Shown here in pieces: positions 1 to 7,439 of a stretch of DNA of 64,000 nt (the first letter of the stretch is position 1; each line of letters begins with the position of its first letter). Source of the DNA: Nocardioides panaciterrulae (lineage in GTDB: Bacteria; Actinomycetota; Actinomycetes; Propionibacteriales; Nocardioidaceae); the NCBI RefSeq assembly GCF_013409645.1, contig NZ_JACCBG010000001.1, forward strand, positions 3,346,001-3,410,000. Direction: 5' to 3'. Both the position numbers and the translations under genes were made by a program. Below the pieces are notes generated by a model that had not been told where the DNA came from, searched no databases, and saw nothing but the letters and a program-made list of their open reading frames with translations.

Positions 1-81
1 GAGTCCGGGACTCCCTCGCCGAGGCAACCGCAGCAGTCTAGCCGCGCGCACGCCAGCACGCGAATCGTCCCGGCGGGGCGT

Positions 82-705
82 TCAGGAGCCCGCCTGCTCC
101 GAGGGCCGGTAGTGCGGGTTCTCGACGAAGTCACCGAGGATCACCCCGTCCGGCCCCACCTTCCAGGCGCCCTCGATCGCCTCCGGGGGGACCTCGCCGT
201 CGGGGTCGCGGCCGCCCGCGATGACGTACACCCAGGCTCCCGGGTTGTCGCGGGCCTCGGCGACCTCCCTCGGGGTCGGCCGACGGCCGCTTCGCGCCTG
301 CTCGGGGACGCCCCGGTAAGCATCGAACCACCGCTGCTGCTCGGCGCAGCTCACGACGTCGGCGTCCGGCGCGGCGCCGACCAGCACGTCGGTGGTCTCG
401 GGCTGCTCGGGGGTCGGACGCTCGGGAAGCACGTAGGCGAGCCGCCCGCCGCGCGCCTCGCGCAGCATGCCCGACGCATGCACGTTGCGCCGCGCGCCGT
501 TGACCCACAGCAGGCCGCCGGCGTCCTCAACCTGCCGGCGCAGCCCGGTCAGCGCGTCGAGGACGTCGGCTCCCTCCGCCCCGACCGGGTCATGACCCTC
601 GAGGTCCAGCGAGAGGCGCACGCGGTCGCCGACCTCCACGCCGAGCCGGCCGACGGCGAACTGGTCGCCCACGCGAACGGGGACGGTGAGGCTCTCGGTC
701 GTCAT
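82..705 (-). CDS. Type VII-associated protein, possible immunity partner of the upstream toxin
   Basis: 207 residues, last gene of the minus-strand WXG100/toxin operon, starting 12 bases after the toxin stop. The ATG at 705 has a GAGGA-type ribosome site, so I prefer it to in-frame starts inside the toxin gene. No signal peptide or membrane segment is seen, so the product looks cytosolic. The middle carries a conserved-looking LLWVNGARRNVHASGM stretch. The tail (about residues 171-207) has the pattern PPEAIEGAW, then a Gly/Asp turn, then ENPHYRP. The toxin ends in a similar way (GEAVEGVW, then NPAYLP). A small cytosolic protein directly downstream of a polymorphic toxin is usually its immunity protein or a type VII-associated partner. 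That is inferred from position; I do not recognise a named immunity family with certainty. Confidence 0.75.
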   Translation of the reverse strand: MTTESLTVPVRVGDQFAVGRLGVEVGDRVRLSLDLEGHDPVGAEGADVLDALTGLRRQVEDAGGLLWVNGARRNVHASGMLREARGGRLAYVLPERPTPEQPETTDVLVGAAPDADVVSCAEQQRWFDAYRGVPEQARSGRRPTPREVAEARDNPGAWVYVIAGGRDPDGEVPPEAIEGAWKVGPDGVILGDFVENPHYRPSEQAGS

Positions 706-716
706 GTTCCTCATCC

Positions 717-2087
717 TCAGGGGAGGTACGCCGGGTTCGGGATCCAGCCCTCGGGGCCCCACACGCCCTCGACGGCCTCGCCGGGGATGCCCCCCGGAAC
801 GGCGATCTCATTCTCCCACGGGAAGGGAGAGCTCTCGCCGAGGGTCGCGTTGACGTCGATCCCCTCGGCCTGCGCCTGGTAGATGTAGTCGGACCTGATC
901 TGGCCGGCGAAGTTCTCGGCGGACTCCATGCTGTGCGTCGTCGACACGAAGTTGGAGTTGGCCGGGTTCATCGTGACGTGCTCGGTGAGGTCGGTGTTGC
1001 TGCCCTTGGGCTGGAAGCCGTCGCGGAAGATCGTCTCCGGGTCACGGGTGTCGGCGCGGAAGACCTGCCGCGGCCCCGTGGTCGCGCCATCGGCGCCGCC
1101 CTCGGTCCCCTCGACGGCCGTGACCTCGGCCAGCTCGGGCTCGGCGGCCTCGAAGGGTGCCAGGCCGGACTTGATGTCGACCGCGGTGGTGGCCACATCA
1201 CCGGCCACCGCAGCCCCCTCCCCGGCGGCCTCGGCGCACACCGTCAGCACGCCGGCCACCTCCTCGGCGCCGGCGGCCACCTCCGCCGAGGCCGCGGCCG
1301 CCGCGGCGGCATCCGAGCCGCCGAAGGTCACGAGCGTCAGCCCGATTCCCACCACGGCGGTGATCGCCAGCCCGGCCAGCACACCCTCCATGATGTGGGT
1401 GCTCTGCTCGCGGGCGCTGTCGACGTGGTCGGCGTACCGCGCGCACGCCTGGCCGAGCGAGGAGTACTGGCGGGACAGCTGACCCACGAGATCGCCGAGC
1501 CGACGGACCGCGGCCTGGGCGTGCGGCGCCTCGGGCGTGCGCTGCGCCCCCAGCAGCGCCACCGCCTCGTCGCACTGGCCCGTGACCGTCATCAGGCTGC
1601 GCGCCGCGTCCTGCCACGCCTGCCCGGCCGACCTGAGCTCTCCGGTGTCGGCGTTCGGCCAGACCAGGCCCTCCGCGTGGTCCAGCACGTAGTGCCACCA
1701 GTCCGGGCTCTCACCGCTGCCGCCCATGGCCGACGGGGGCGAGAAGGCCGTAACCCGTGCTCCGGCGCCACTCGGGGGCGGCGGCGCGGTCCCGCCCCCG
1801 CGCCGGGAGGCCGCCTCCGCCGCCCCGTGGTTGTGGGCCGCGGTGGCCACCAGCGCGGACAGACGGTGGAACGACGTGGCCAGGCCGGCGCCGGCACCGG
1901 CCGCGGACCCCGCCGCGACGTCGTACGACGTCGCGAAGCCCTGGCCACCCGAGTCGGTGCCGGCCATCGCGGCCGACGACGCCAGCGCCGCGCGCAGGTT
2001 GTCCAGGGTCTGCTCCACCCACTGACCGGCGTCGCGCAGCGGGTCGGCCGCACGGGTGTAGCCCGCCGGCTCGACCTCGAGCCGCAT
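717..2087 (-). CDS. Predicted type VII-exported ADP-ribosyltransferase toxin (cholera toxin A1-like)
   Basis: 456 residues. The first ~230 residues are a helical, Ala-rich, WXG100/LXG-like region. One hydrophobic segment follows (about 233-255), then an Ala/Glu-rich linker. The C-terminal ~117 residues look like an R-S-E class ADP-ribosyltransferase: FRADTRDPETIF with Arg344 as the NAD-binding arginine, FVSTT at 380-384 as the STS motif, YIYQA, and WENEIAVPGGIP with Glu425-x-Glu427 as the catalytic ExE. The order and wording closely resemble cholera/heat-labile enterotoxin A1 (RADSRPP, YVSTS, EQEVSALGGIP). ExE enzymes usually modify arginine. The ATG at 2087 overlaps the preceding WXG100 stop as TGATG. 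Export by type VII secretion and use against competitors or hosts are inferred from the WXG100 partners; the target is unknown. Confidence 0.82.
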   Translation of the reverse strand: MRLEVEPAGYTRAADPLRDAGQWVEQTLDNLRAALASSAAMAGTDSGGQGFATSYDVAAGSAAGAGAGLATSFHRLSALVATAAHNHGAAEAASRRGGGTAPPPPSGAGARVTAFSPPSAMGGSGESPDWWHYVLDHAEGLVWPNADTGELRSAGQAWQDAARSLMTVTGQCDEAVALLGAQRTPEAPHAQAAVRRLGDLVGQLSRQYSSLGQACARYADHVDSAREQSTHIMEGVLAGLAITAVVGIGLTLVTFGGSDAAAAAAASAEVAAGAEEVAGVLTVCAEAAGEGAAVAGDVATTAVDIKSGLAPFEAAEPELAEVTAVEGTEGGADGATTGPRQVFRADTRDPETIFRDGFQPKGSNTDLTEHVTMNPANSNFVSTTHSMESAENFAGQIRSDYIYQAQAEGIDVNATLGESSPFPWENEIAVPGGIPGEAVEGVWGPEGWIPNPAYLP

Positions 2088-2380
2088 CAGACCAACCCGT
2101 CCAGCATGCGCAGGTTGCACGCGACGGCCGCGGAGTAGTTCGCGTGCGCCGTCCGCCCGGCGGCCTGCATCTCCGCGAGCCCGGCGCGCATCCACGCCAG
2201 CCCCTCGCGCAGCCGGTGGTGCGCTGCGAGCTGGGCGGTCGCGGCTTCGCCGGTCCACACGGTGCGCAGGGTCGCGATCTCCCGCTCCAGGTTGGCGATC
2301 TGCCGGGCGAGGGCGGCGTCGAAGGCCCCGATGTCGCCCACGAGGTCAGCCAGCCCGCCCAGGTCGACCAGGAAGCTCAT
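2087..2380 (-). CDS. Small WXG100-family protein (EsxA/EsxB-like)
   Basis: 97 residues, predicted helix-turn-helix hairpin with the WXG motif as VWTGEA at 41-46 (Trp42, Gly44). Length and motif position are typical of WXG100 proteins, which dimerise and are exported by type VII secretion, or accompany larger substrates. The ATG at 2380 overlaps the stop of the preceding WXG100 gene (TGATG), and its own stop overlaps the toxin start in the same way, so all three are translationally coupled. It probably acts as a heterodimer partner for the neighbouring WXG100 protein or for the toxin N-terminus. No EccC/EccD-type secretion genes are in this window, so the machinery must be encoded elsewhere. 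Confidence 0.8.
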   Translation of the reverse strand: MSFLVDLGGLADLVGDIGAFDAALARQIANLEREIATLRTVWTGEAATAQLAAHHRLREGLAWMRAGLAEMQAAGRTAHANYSAAVACNLRMLDGLV

Positions 2381-2700
2381 CAGCCGCGGCCGCCCAGCCG
2401 GGAGGCGATCGCCTGCATCGACCCCCCCACGGCGGCGTCGGAGTCCGCGAACCGCTGGTTGGCCTGCGCGATCAGCGCGGCCATGGACGCGACGGACCCA
2501 AGCACCTCCTGCGCACCCGCCGCCCACTCCTCGTAGCCGTCGGCGAAGGCCGCGGCGGCCTCGCCCTGCCACCCGGTGCCGAGGAACCCGCGGGCCCGGG
2601 CGTCCAGCCTGCGTCCCGCCACGGTCAGCTCGTCGAAGACCGTCGAGACGGCCGAGACGGCGCGGTCCAGGGTGGCGTGCTCGAGCGCCAGGTCGTCCAC
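2380..2700 (-). CDS. WXG100-family protein, first gene of the toxin operon
   Basis: 106 residues from a GTG at 2700 that has a GGGAGG ribosome site five bases upstream. In-frame codons further upstream lack such a site. The WXG turn is GWQG at 43-46, followed by an amphipathic helix with GYEEW, as in classical WXG100/EsxB proteins. It is clearly similar to the WXG100 protein starting at 63794 (GWSG, then SGWEEW), suggesting paralogy within the genome. It heads the four-gene unit WXG100, WXG100, toxin, partner, and is divergent from pepN with about 100 bases between them, where promoters for both directions must lie. Confidence 0.85.
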   Translation of the reverse strand: MDDLALEHATLDRAVSAVSTVFDELTVAGRRLDARARGFLGTGWQGEAAAAFADGYEEWAAGAQEVLGSVASMAALIAQANQRFADSDAAVGGSMQAIASRLGGRG

Positions 2701-2801
2701 GCTTGCCTCCCGAGGATGTGCGGTGCCACGGCTCCTACCCACGCCCCCCGGCCTCAAACACCCGTCGCGATCCCCGTTGACGCGGCTGGCAGGGTGGTCC
2801 C

Positions 2802-5213
2802 GTGAGCCTCACCCTCGACGAAGCCCGTGCCCGCGCCGACGTCGTCTCCGACGTCTCCTACGAGATCGACCTGGACCTCACCGGCGGCGGCCCGACGTAC
2901 GGCTGCCGGACCACGATCCGCTTCCGCGCGGCCGCGGCCGAGACGTTCCTGGAGCTGACCGACGCCAGCGACCTGCGTCTGGTCGTGGACGGACGGCCGG
3001 TCGAGTCCCCGTCGTACGACGGGCGCCGGATCCTGCTCACGGGGCTGGCCGGCGACACCGAGGTGGTCGTCGAGGCCCGGGTCCCCTACGTCACCGACGG
3101 CGACGGCATGCACACCACGACCGACCCCGCGGACGGCGAGCGGTACGTCTCGGCGTACCTCTCCCTCGACATCGCGCAGCGGGTCTTCCCCTGCTTCGAC
3201 CAGGTCGACCTCAAGGGCCCGATCACGCTCGCGGTCACCGCCGACCCGCGCTGGACGGTGATCGCCAACGGGCGGGTCGCCTCGCGCGACGGCGGCCGCT
3301 GGAGCTTCGCCACCACCCCGCGCATCTGCCCGTCGCTGTTCGTGGTCTGCGCCGGCCCGTGGCACTCGGTGACCTGGGAGCACGCCGGACTTCCGTTCGG
3401 CTGGCACGCCCGCAAGTCCCTGGCGGCCGAGCTGGACCGCGACGCCGAGGAGCTGAAGCGCACGACGACCGACTGCTTCGACCACTACGCGGAGCTGTTC
3501 GACGAGCCCTACCCGTTCGACTCCTACGACCAGCTGTTCGGACCGGGTCACAACTGGGGCGCGATGGAGACGCCGGGCTGCGTGACCTACCGCGACGAGA
3601 TGCTGCCGCGCGGCCGGGTCACCGACGACCAGCGCAGCCGACGGGCGACCGTGATCGCCCACGAGATGGCGCACATGTGGTTCGGCAACCTCGTGACCAT
3701 GCGCTGGTGGGAGGACACCTGGCTCAACGAGAGCTTCGCCGACTACATGGGCTACCGGGTCGCCGAGGCCGGCGCCGGCTTCGCCGGGACGCTGGTCGCC
3801 CACGAGGCGAGCCGCAAGCCGGGGGCGTACGTCGCCGACGAGCGCCGCTCCACCCACCCGGTGGCGCCGTTCCCCGAGGACGTGCCCGACGTGGACAGCG
3901 CGTTCACGAACTTCGACGCGATCTCCTACGCCAAGGGCAACTCGTGCCTGCGCCAGCTCGTCACCTGGCTCGGCGACGAGGACTTCCTCGCCGGCGTGAA
4001 CACCCACCTGACCGCGCACCGGTTCGGCAACGCCACCCTCGACGACCTGGTCGGCGCGCTGGACGCCGCCTCGCCGCGCGACGTCCGGGAGTGGGCGGAG
4101 CTGTGGCTGCGGCGCTCGGGCTTCGACACGATCGCGGTCGAGTGCGGCGAGGACGGGGTGCCGGTGCTGGTCCGGGACGGGGTGCGGCCGCACCGGTTCC
4201 GGGTGACCGCCTTCCACGAGGACGGCCGCGAGGCGGGCAGCCGCCTGGTCGACCTCGAGGACCGGCCGGTGCGGCTGCCCGAGTGGGCCGGGCTGGCCGT
4301 GGTCCCGAACAGTCACGGCGAGACCTTCGCCCGGCTTCGCCTGGACCCGGGCACGACGGCCTTCGTGCGCGAGCACCTCTCGTCCCTCGACGACGACCTG
4401 GTGCGCACGGTGCTGTGGGCCCACGCGTTCGACGAGGTCCGCACCGGCGCGCTGCCGCTGGCGTCGTACGTCGAGCTCGTCTCGCGTCACCTCGGCGCCG
4501 AGCCGCACCCGACCCTGGTCGCCTCCATCCTCGACCGGACCCTGGGCCCGGTCCGGGCACGCACCGCCTCCGCGGCCCAGGTGCCCGGGCTGGTCGACGC
4601 GGTGGCGGCCGCCTGCGCCGCCGGCCTGGCCTGCCGCCCCGACGAGCAGCGGGCGATCGCCCTCACCCGCGGCCTGGCCGCGACCTCGCGCGACGCGGGC
4701 CTGTTGGGCTCCTGGCTCGCGGCCGGCCGTAGCGACACCGGCGTCGACCTCGACCCGGCGCTGCGCTGGCACGTGGTGACCCGGCTGTGCGCGCTCGGCG
4801 CCCTGGACGCCGACGGCGTCGAGGCCGAACGGGTGCGTGACGGCTCGCTGGCCGGCGACCTCGGCGCCGCCCGGGCGCTGGCGGCCCGGCCCACCGCCGA
4901 GGCCAAGGCGACGGCCTGGGCGAGGATGCTCGAGCCGGAGGTGTCCAACCGGGTGTTCGAGGCCTGCGCGGCCGGGCTGTGGGACCCCGAGCGGGTCGAC
5001 CTGTGCACGTCGTACGTCGACGCCTACCTCGAGCAGGCACCCGCCGTTGCCGCCCGCCGGGGCCAGGGGTTCTCACTGGTCGTCGGCCGGGCGTTCCCGG
5101 CCCTGGAGGTCTCCCCCGCCCAGCGCGACCGGCTGGCCGCACTGCTCGCGTCCGGCTCGGTGCCGACCGTGCTCGCCCGGCTCTGGAACGACCACCTCGA
5201 CGACCTGGACTGA
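2802..5213 (+). CDS. pepN: Aminopeptidase N-type M1 zinc metallopeptidase
   Basis: 803 residues from a GTG start. It removes N-terminal residues from peptides in the cytosol. The zinc site is complete: HEMAH at 287-291 and the third ligand Glu310 in WLNESFAD, the HExxH-x18-E spacing of family M1. The exopeptidase motif, normally GAMEN, reads GAMET near residue 253, so the final Asn is replaced. After the catalytic domain comes the ERAP1-like helical C-terminal domain. Length is slightly below the ~850 residues of many actinobacterial PepN proteins, so this could be a second, diverged M1 paralogue. It is transcribed away from the type VII toxin operon and converges with prs, with dyad repeats between them. 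Confidence 0.93.
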   Translation: MSLTLDEARARADVVSDVSYEIDLDLTGGGPTYGCRTTIRFRAAAAETFLELTDASDLRLVVDGRPVESPSYDGRRILLTGLAGDTEVVVEARVPYVTDGDGMHTTTDPADGERYVSAYLSLDIAQRVFPCFDQVDLKGPITLAVTADPRWTVIANGRVASRDGGRWSFATTPRICPSLFVVCAGPWHSVTWEHAGLPFGWHARKSLAAELDRDAEELKRTTTDCFDHYAELFDEPYPFDSYDQLFGPGHNWGAMETPGCVTYRDEMLPRGRVTDDQRSRRATVIAHEMAHMWFGNLVTMRWWEDTWLNESFADYMGYRVAEAGAGFAGTLVAHEASRKPGAYVADERRSTHPVAPFPEDVPDVDSAFTNFDAISYAKGNSCLRQLVTWLGDEDFLAGVNTHLTAHRFGNATLDDLVGALDAASPRDVREWAELWLRRSGFDTIAVECGEDGVPVLVRDGVRPHRFRVTAFHEDGREAGSRLVDLEDRPVRLPEWAGLAVVPNSHGETFARLRLDPGTTAFVREHLSSLDDDLVRTVLWAHAFDEVRTGALPLASYVELVSRHLGAEPHPTLVASILDRTLGPVRARTASAAQVPGLVDAVAAACAAGLACRPDEQRAIALTRGLAATSRDAGLLGSWLAAGRSDTGVDLDPALRWHVVTRLCALGALDADGVEAERVRDGSLAGDLGAARALAARPTAEAKATAWARMLEPEVSNRVFEACAAGLWDPERVDLCTSYVDAYLEQAPAVAARRGQGFSLVVGRAFPALEVSPAQRDRLAALLASGSVPTVLARLWNDHLDDLD

Positions 5214-5215
5214 TC

Positions 5216-5322
5216 CGCCGAGTCGGCGCTCGTTGACACCCGGATCACGCCGAGTCGGCGCTCGTTGGCACCTCGAGCCCACTCGGAGCGCCGAGTCGGC
5301 GTCAATTGACGGCGACTCGGCG
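5216..5322. repeat. Cluster of CGCCGA-N-TCGGCG dyad repeats
   Basis: Three perfect copies of the 13-base dyad CGCCGAGTCGGCG start at 5216, 5248 and 5289; an imperfect copy (CGGCGACTCGGCG) starts at 5310. The first two are exactly 32 bases apart and are followed by CTCGTTGACACC or CTCGTTGGCACC. The same unit, in opposite orientation, recurs near 63600-63683. All copies are non-coding and lie between the convergent pepN and prs genes. Function unknown. Confidence 0.8.
5289..5322. terminator. 34-base inverted repeat between convergent pepN and prs
   Basis: The left arm 5289-5305 (CGCCGAGTCGGCGTCAA) and right arm 5306-5322 (TTGACGGCGACTCGGCG) match at 16 of 17 positions with no spacer. The centre GTCAATTGAC is itself a perfect palindrome. 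Its position between the 3' ends of two convergent genes fits a bidirectional terminator. There is no T-run, so a protein-binding dyad is also possible. Confidence 0.5.
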
Positions 5323-5383
5323 TACGGCGGGGGTGGTCACCGCCGGCGGCCACGTCACCGCCCACCGGCGATCGCCGACTCGG

Positions 5384-6364
5384 TCAGGCGTGCCCGTCGA
5401 ACATCGAGGTGACCGAGCCGTCCTCGAAGACCTCGCGGATCGCGCGGGAGACCAGCGGCGCGATCGACAGGATGGTCAGCTTGTCGAACTGGCGGTCGAC
5501 GGGGATCGGCAGCGTGTTGGTGACGATCACCTCGGCGGCCGGGCTGTTCTTCAGCCGGTCCACGGCCGGGTCGGACAGGATCGCGTGGGTCGCGGCGATG
5601 ACCACGCCGGCCGCACCGTCGGCCATCAGCGCCTCGGCGGCCTTCACGATCGTGCCGCCGGTGTCGATCATGTCGTCGACGAGCACGCAGATCCGGCCCT
5701 CGACCTGGCCGACCACCCGGTTCGCGACGGTCTCGTTGGGCCGGTCGATGTTGCGGGTCTTGTGGATGAACGCCAGCGGCGCGCCACCGAGCCGGGCCGA
5801 CCAGCGCTCGGCCACCTTGATCCGGCCGGCGTCCGGGGAGACCACGGCGAGCTGCTGCGCGCCGTACTTCTCCCGGACGTAGTCGGCGAGGATCGGCAGC
5901 GCCATCAGGTGGTCGACGGGGCCGTCGAAGAAGCCCTGGATCTGGTCGGCGTGCAGGTCGACGGTGATCAGCCGGTCGGCACCCGCGGTCCTGAACAGGT
6001 CGGCCATCAGCCGCGCGGAGATCGGCTCGCGGCCGCGGTGCTTCTTGTCCTGGCGCGCGTAGCCGTAGAACGGCATCACCACCGTGATCCGCTTGGCCGA
6101 GGCGCGCTTGAGCGCGTCGACCATGATCAGGTGCTCCATGATCCACTCGTTGATCGGCGCCGTGTGGCTCTGGATCACGAACGCGTCGCAGCCGCGGACG
6201 GACTCCTCGTAGCGGACGTAGATCTCCGAGTTCGCGAACTCGTACGCCGACTGCGGCACCAGCTCGGTGCCCAGCAGGGACGCGACCTCCTGCGCGAGCT
6301 CGGGGTGAGCCCGTCCGCTGAAGACCATGAGGTTCTTCTCGGTGGTCCGCTTCATTCCGGTCAC
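5384..6364 (-). CDS. prs: Ribose-phosphate pyrophosphokinase (PRPP synthase)
   Basis: 326 residues, the usual length. It transfers pyrophosphate from ATP to ribose 5-phosphate, giving PRPP for purine, pyrimidine, His, Trp and NAD synthesis in the cytosol. Visible class I motifs are the flexible-loop/ATP region around FANSEIYVRYEESVRG, the YARQDKKHRGREPIS catalytic stretch, HADQIQGFFDGPVDHL, and the PRPP loop VLVDDMIDTGGT. I chose the GTG at 6364 (VTGMKRTT), which has AGGGAG seven bases upstream; the ATG at 6355 is the alternative. In most actinobacteria prs directly follows glmU; here two plus-strand genes (6483-8761) sit between them, so prs is likely to have its own promoter in 6365-6482. 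Confidence 0.96.
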   Translation of the reverse strand: MTGMKRTTEKNLMVFSGRAHPELAQEVASLLGTELVPQSAYEFANSEIYVRYEESVRGCDAFVIQSHTAPINEWIMEHLIMVDALKRASAKRITVVMPFYGYARQDKKHRGREPISARLMADLFRTAGADRLITVDLHADQIQGFFDGPVDHLMALPILADYVREKYGAQQLAVVSPDAGRIKVAERWSARLGGAPLAFIHKTRNIDRPNETVANRVVGQVEGRICVLVDDMIDTGGTIVKAAEALMADGAAGVVIAATHAILSDPAVDRLKNSPAAEVIVTNTLPIPVDRQFDKLTILSIAPLVSRAIREVFEDGSVTSMFDGHA

Positions 6365-6482
6365 GGGGCCGCTCCCTGGCTCGCCGAACATGTGCGTACA
6401 CGGATTGTTCACCACCCGGCCCCCGCGACCAACTCCGGTGTCCGGCACGTGACGGGGCTCGCATGGCCTAGGCTCCCGGGGC

Positions 6483-7439
6483 GTGCCCCCCGAGCGACCC
6501 ACGCCGGCCACGAGCAGGCCGGTCGTGCGCGACGTACGCCGCCGCCTCGTCGTCCTCGGCACGCGTCCCGAGCGGGACCACGCCGAGTGGGAGGAGCTCC
6601 GCGCCCGCCTCGACGCCGTCGACGCCGCCGACCGCGGACGGGCCTGGCGCGAGGCCAGCGTGCTGGTCGACCTGACCTTCCGCCAGCGGCCGACCCGCAG
6701 CTACAAGCAGCTGCGCCAGATCCGCGAGCGCCGGGTCGAGCATGGCGCGGCGGACGCGTTCGACCGGTTCTGGCAGGAGTGCCGGCGGGCGCTCGCGCCC
6801 TACACCCTCACCCCGCACGGCTACAGCCTCGCGCTGGACAGCCGCGACCCCGACGCGCTGTGGCGAGCGGTCGCCGACCTGACCGCGCACTTCGGCGAGC
6901 TCGGCCACCCGGTGCTGGTCAACTCCGGCACCCTCCTGGGCCTGGTGCGGGACGGCACCGTCCTCGGGCACGACGACGACGTCGACCTGATGGTCGTGCT
7001 CGGCCGCGACGACTCCCCCGACGCCGCAGGCGCCGCGCGGGAGTGGCGCGACCTGCGCGCCCACGCGGCGGAGGCCGGCCTGCTGGACCGGGAGTTCGAG
7101 CGGCGCCGCCCCGGCCACTGCCGGGTCGTCACCGCTGACGGGTTGAAGATCGACCTGTTCCCGGCCTGGCAGGGCGGGGACCGGATGTTCGTCTGGCCGC
7201 ACACGTACGGCGAGGTCGCGGCGGCCGACGTCCTCCCGCCCGAGCAGCGGCGGATCGGGACCCAGGGGCCGGTCGTGCTGCTGCCGCGCCGGCCGGAGCT
7301 GCTGCTGGAGGCCAACTACGGGCCGGGGTGGCGGGAGCCGGACCCGACGTACCGCTTCGACTGGGACCGGGCCCACGAACGGTTCGCCGGGTTCCTCGCC
7401 CACCTCGGCAGCCGACGGGGCGCGGGGGCGGGCTCGTGA
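6483..7439 (+). CDS. LicD/fukutin-family nucleotidyltransferase-like protein
   Basis: 318 residues from a GTG start. LicD proteins transfer phosphocholine or similar groups to surface polysaccharides or teichoic acids. The diagnostic stretch is NSGTLLGLVRDG at about 147-158, followed by HDDDVDLMV with Asp164-166 and Asp168, and later the metal-site partner KIDLFP. The first ~110 residues are charged and helical, without a signal peptide. It overlaps the next gene by GTGA, so the two form one unit, apparently for decorating a cell-surface polymer. Substrate and donor cannot be read from the sequence. The pair interrupts the usual glmU-prs adjacency. Confidence 0.82.
   Translation: MPPERPTPATSRPVVRDVRRRLVVLGTRPERDHAEWEELRARLDAVDAADRGRAWREASVLVDLTFRQRPTRSYKQLRQIRERRVEHGAADAFDRFWQECRRALAPYTLTPHGYSLALDSRDPDALWRAVADLTAHFGELGHPVLVNSGTLLGLVRDGTVLGHDDDVDLMVVLGRDDSPDAAGAAREWRDLRAHAAEAGLLDREFERRRPGHCRVVTADGLKIDLFPAWQGGDRMFVWPHTYGEVAAADVLPPEQRRIGTQGPVVLLPRRPELLLEANYGPGWREPDPTYRFDWDRAHERFAGFLAHLGSRRGAGAGS

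Noticed and set aside
2754..4772. Long open frame antisense to pepN (672 codons).
   Set aside because: High-GC genes produce long antisense frames; the product is low complexity with no motifs, while the plus strand encodes a complete M1 peptidase.
5248..5260. Single dyad CGCCGAGTCGGCG as an intrinsic terminator by itself.
   Set aside because: Only a five-base-pair stem with a three-base loop can form and there is no T-run; only the larger 5289-5322 repeat is a reasonable terminator candidate.
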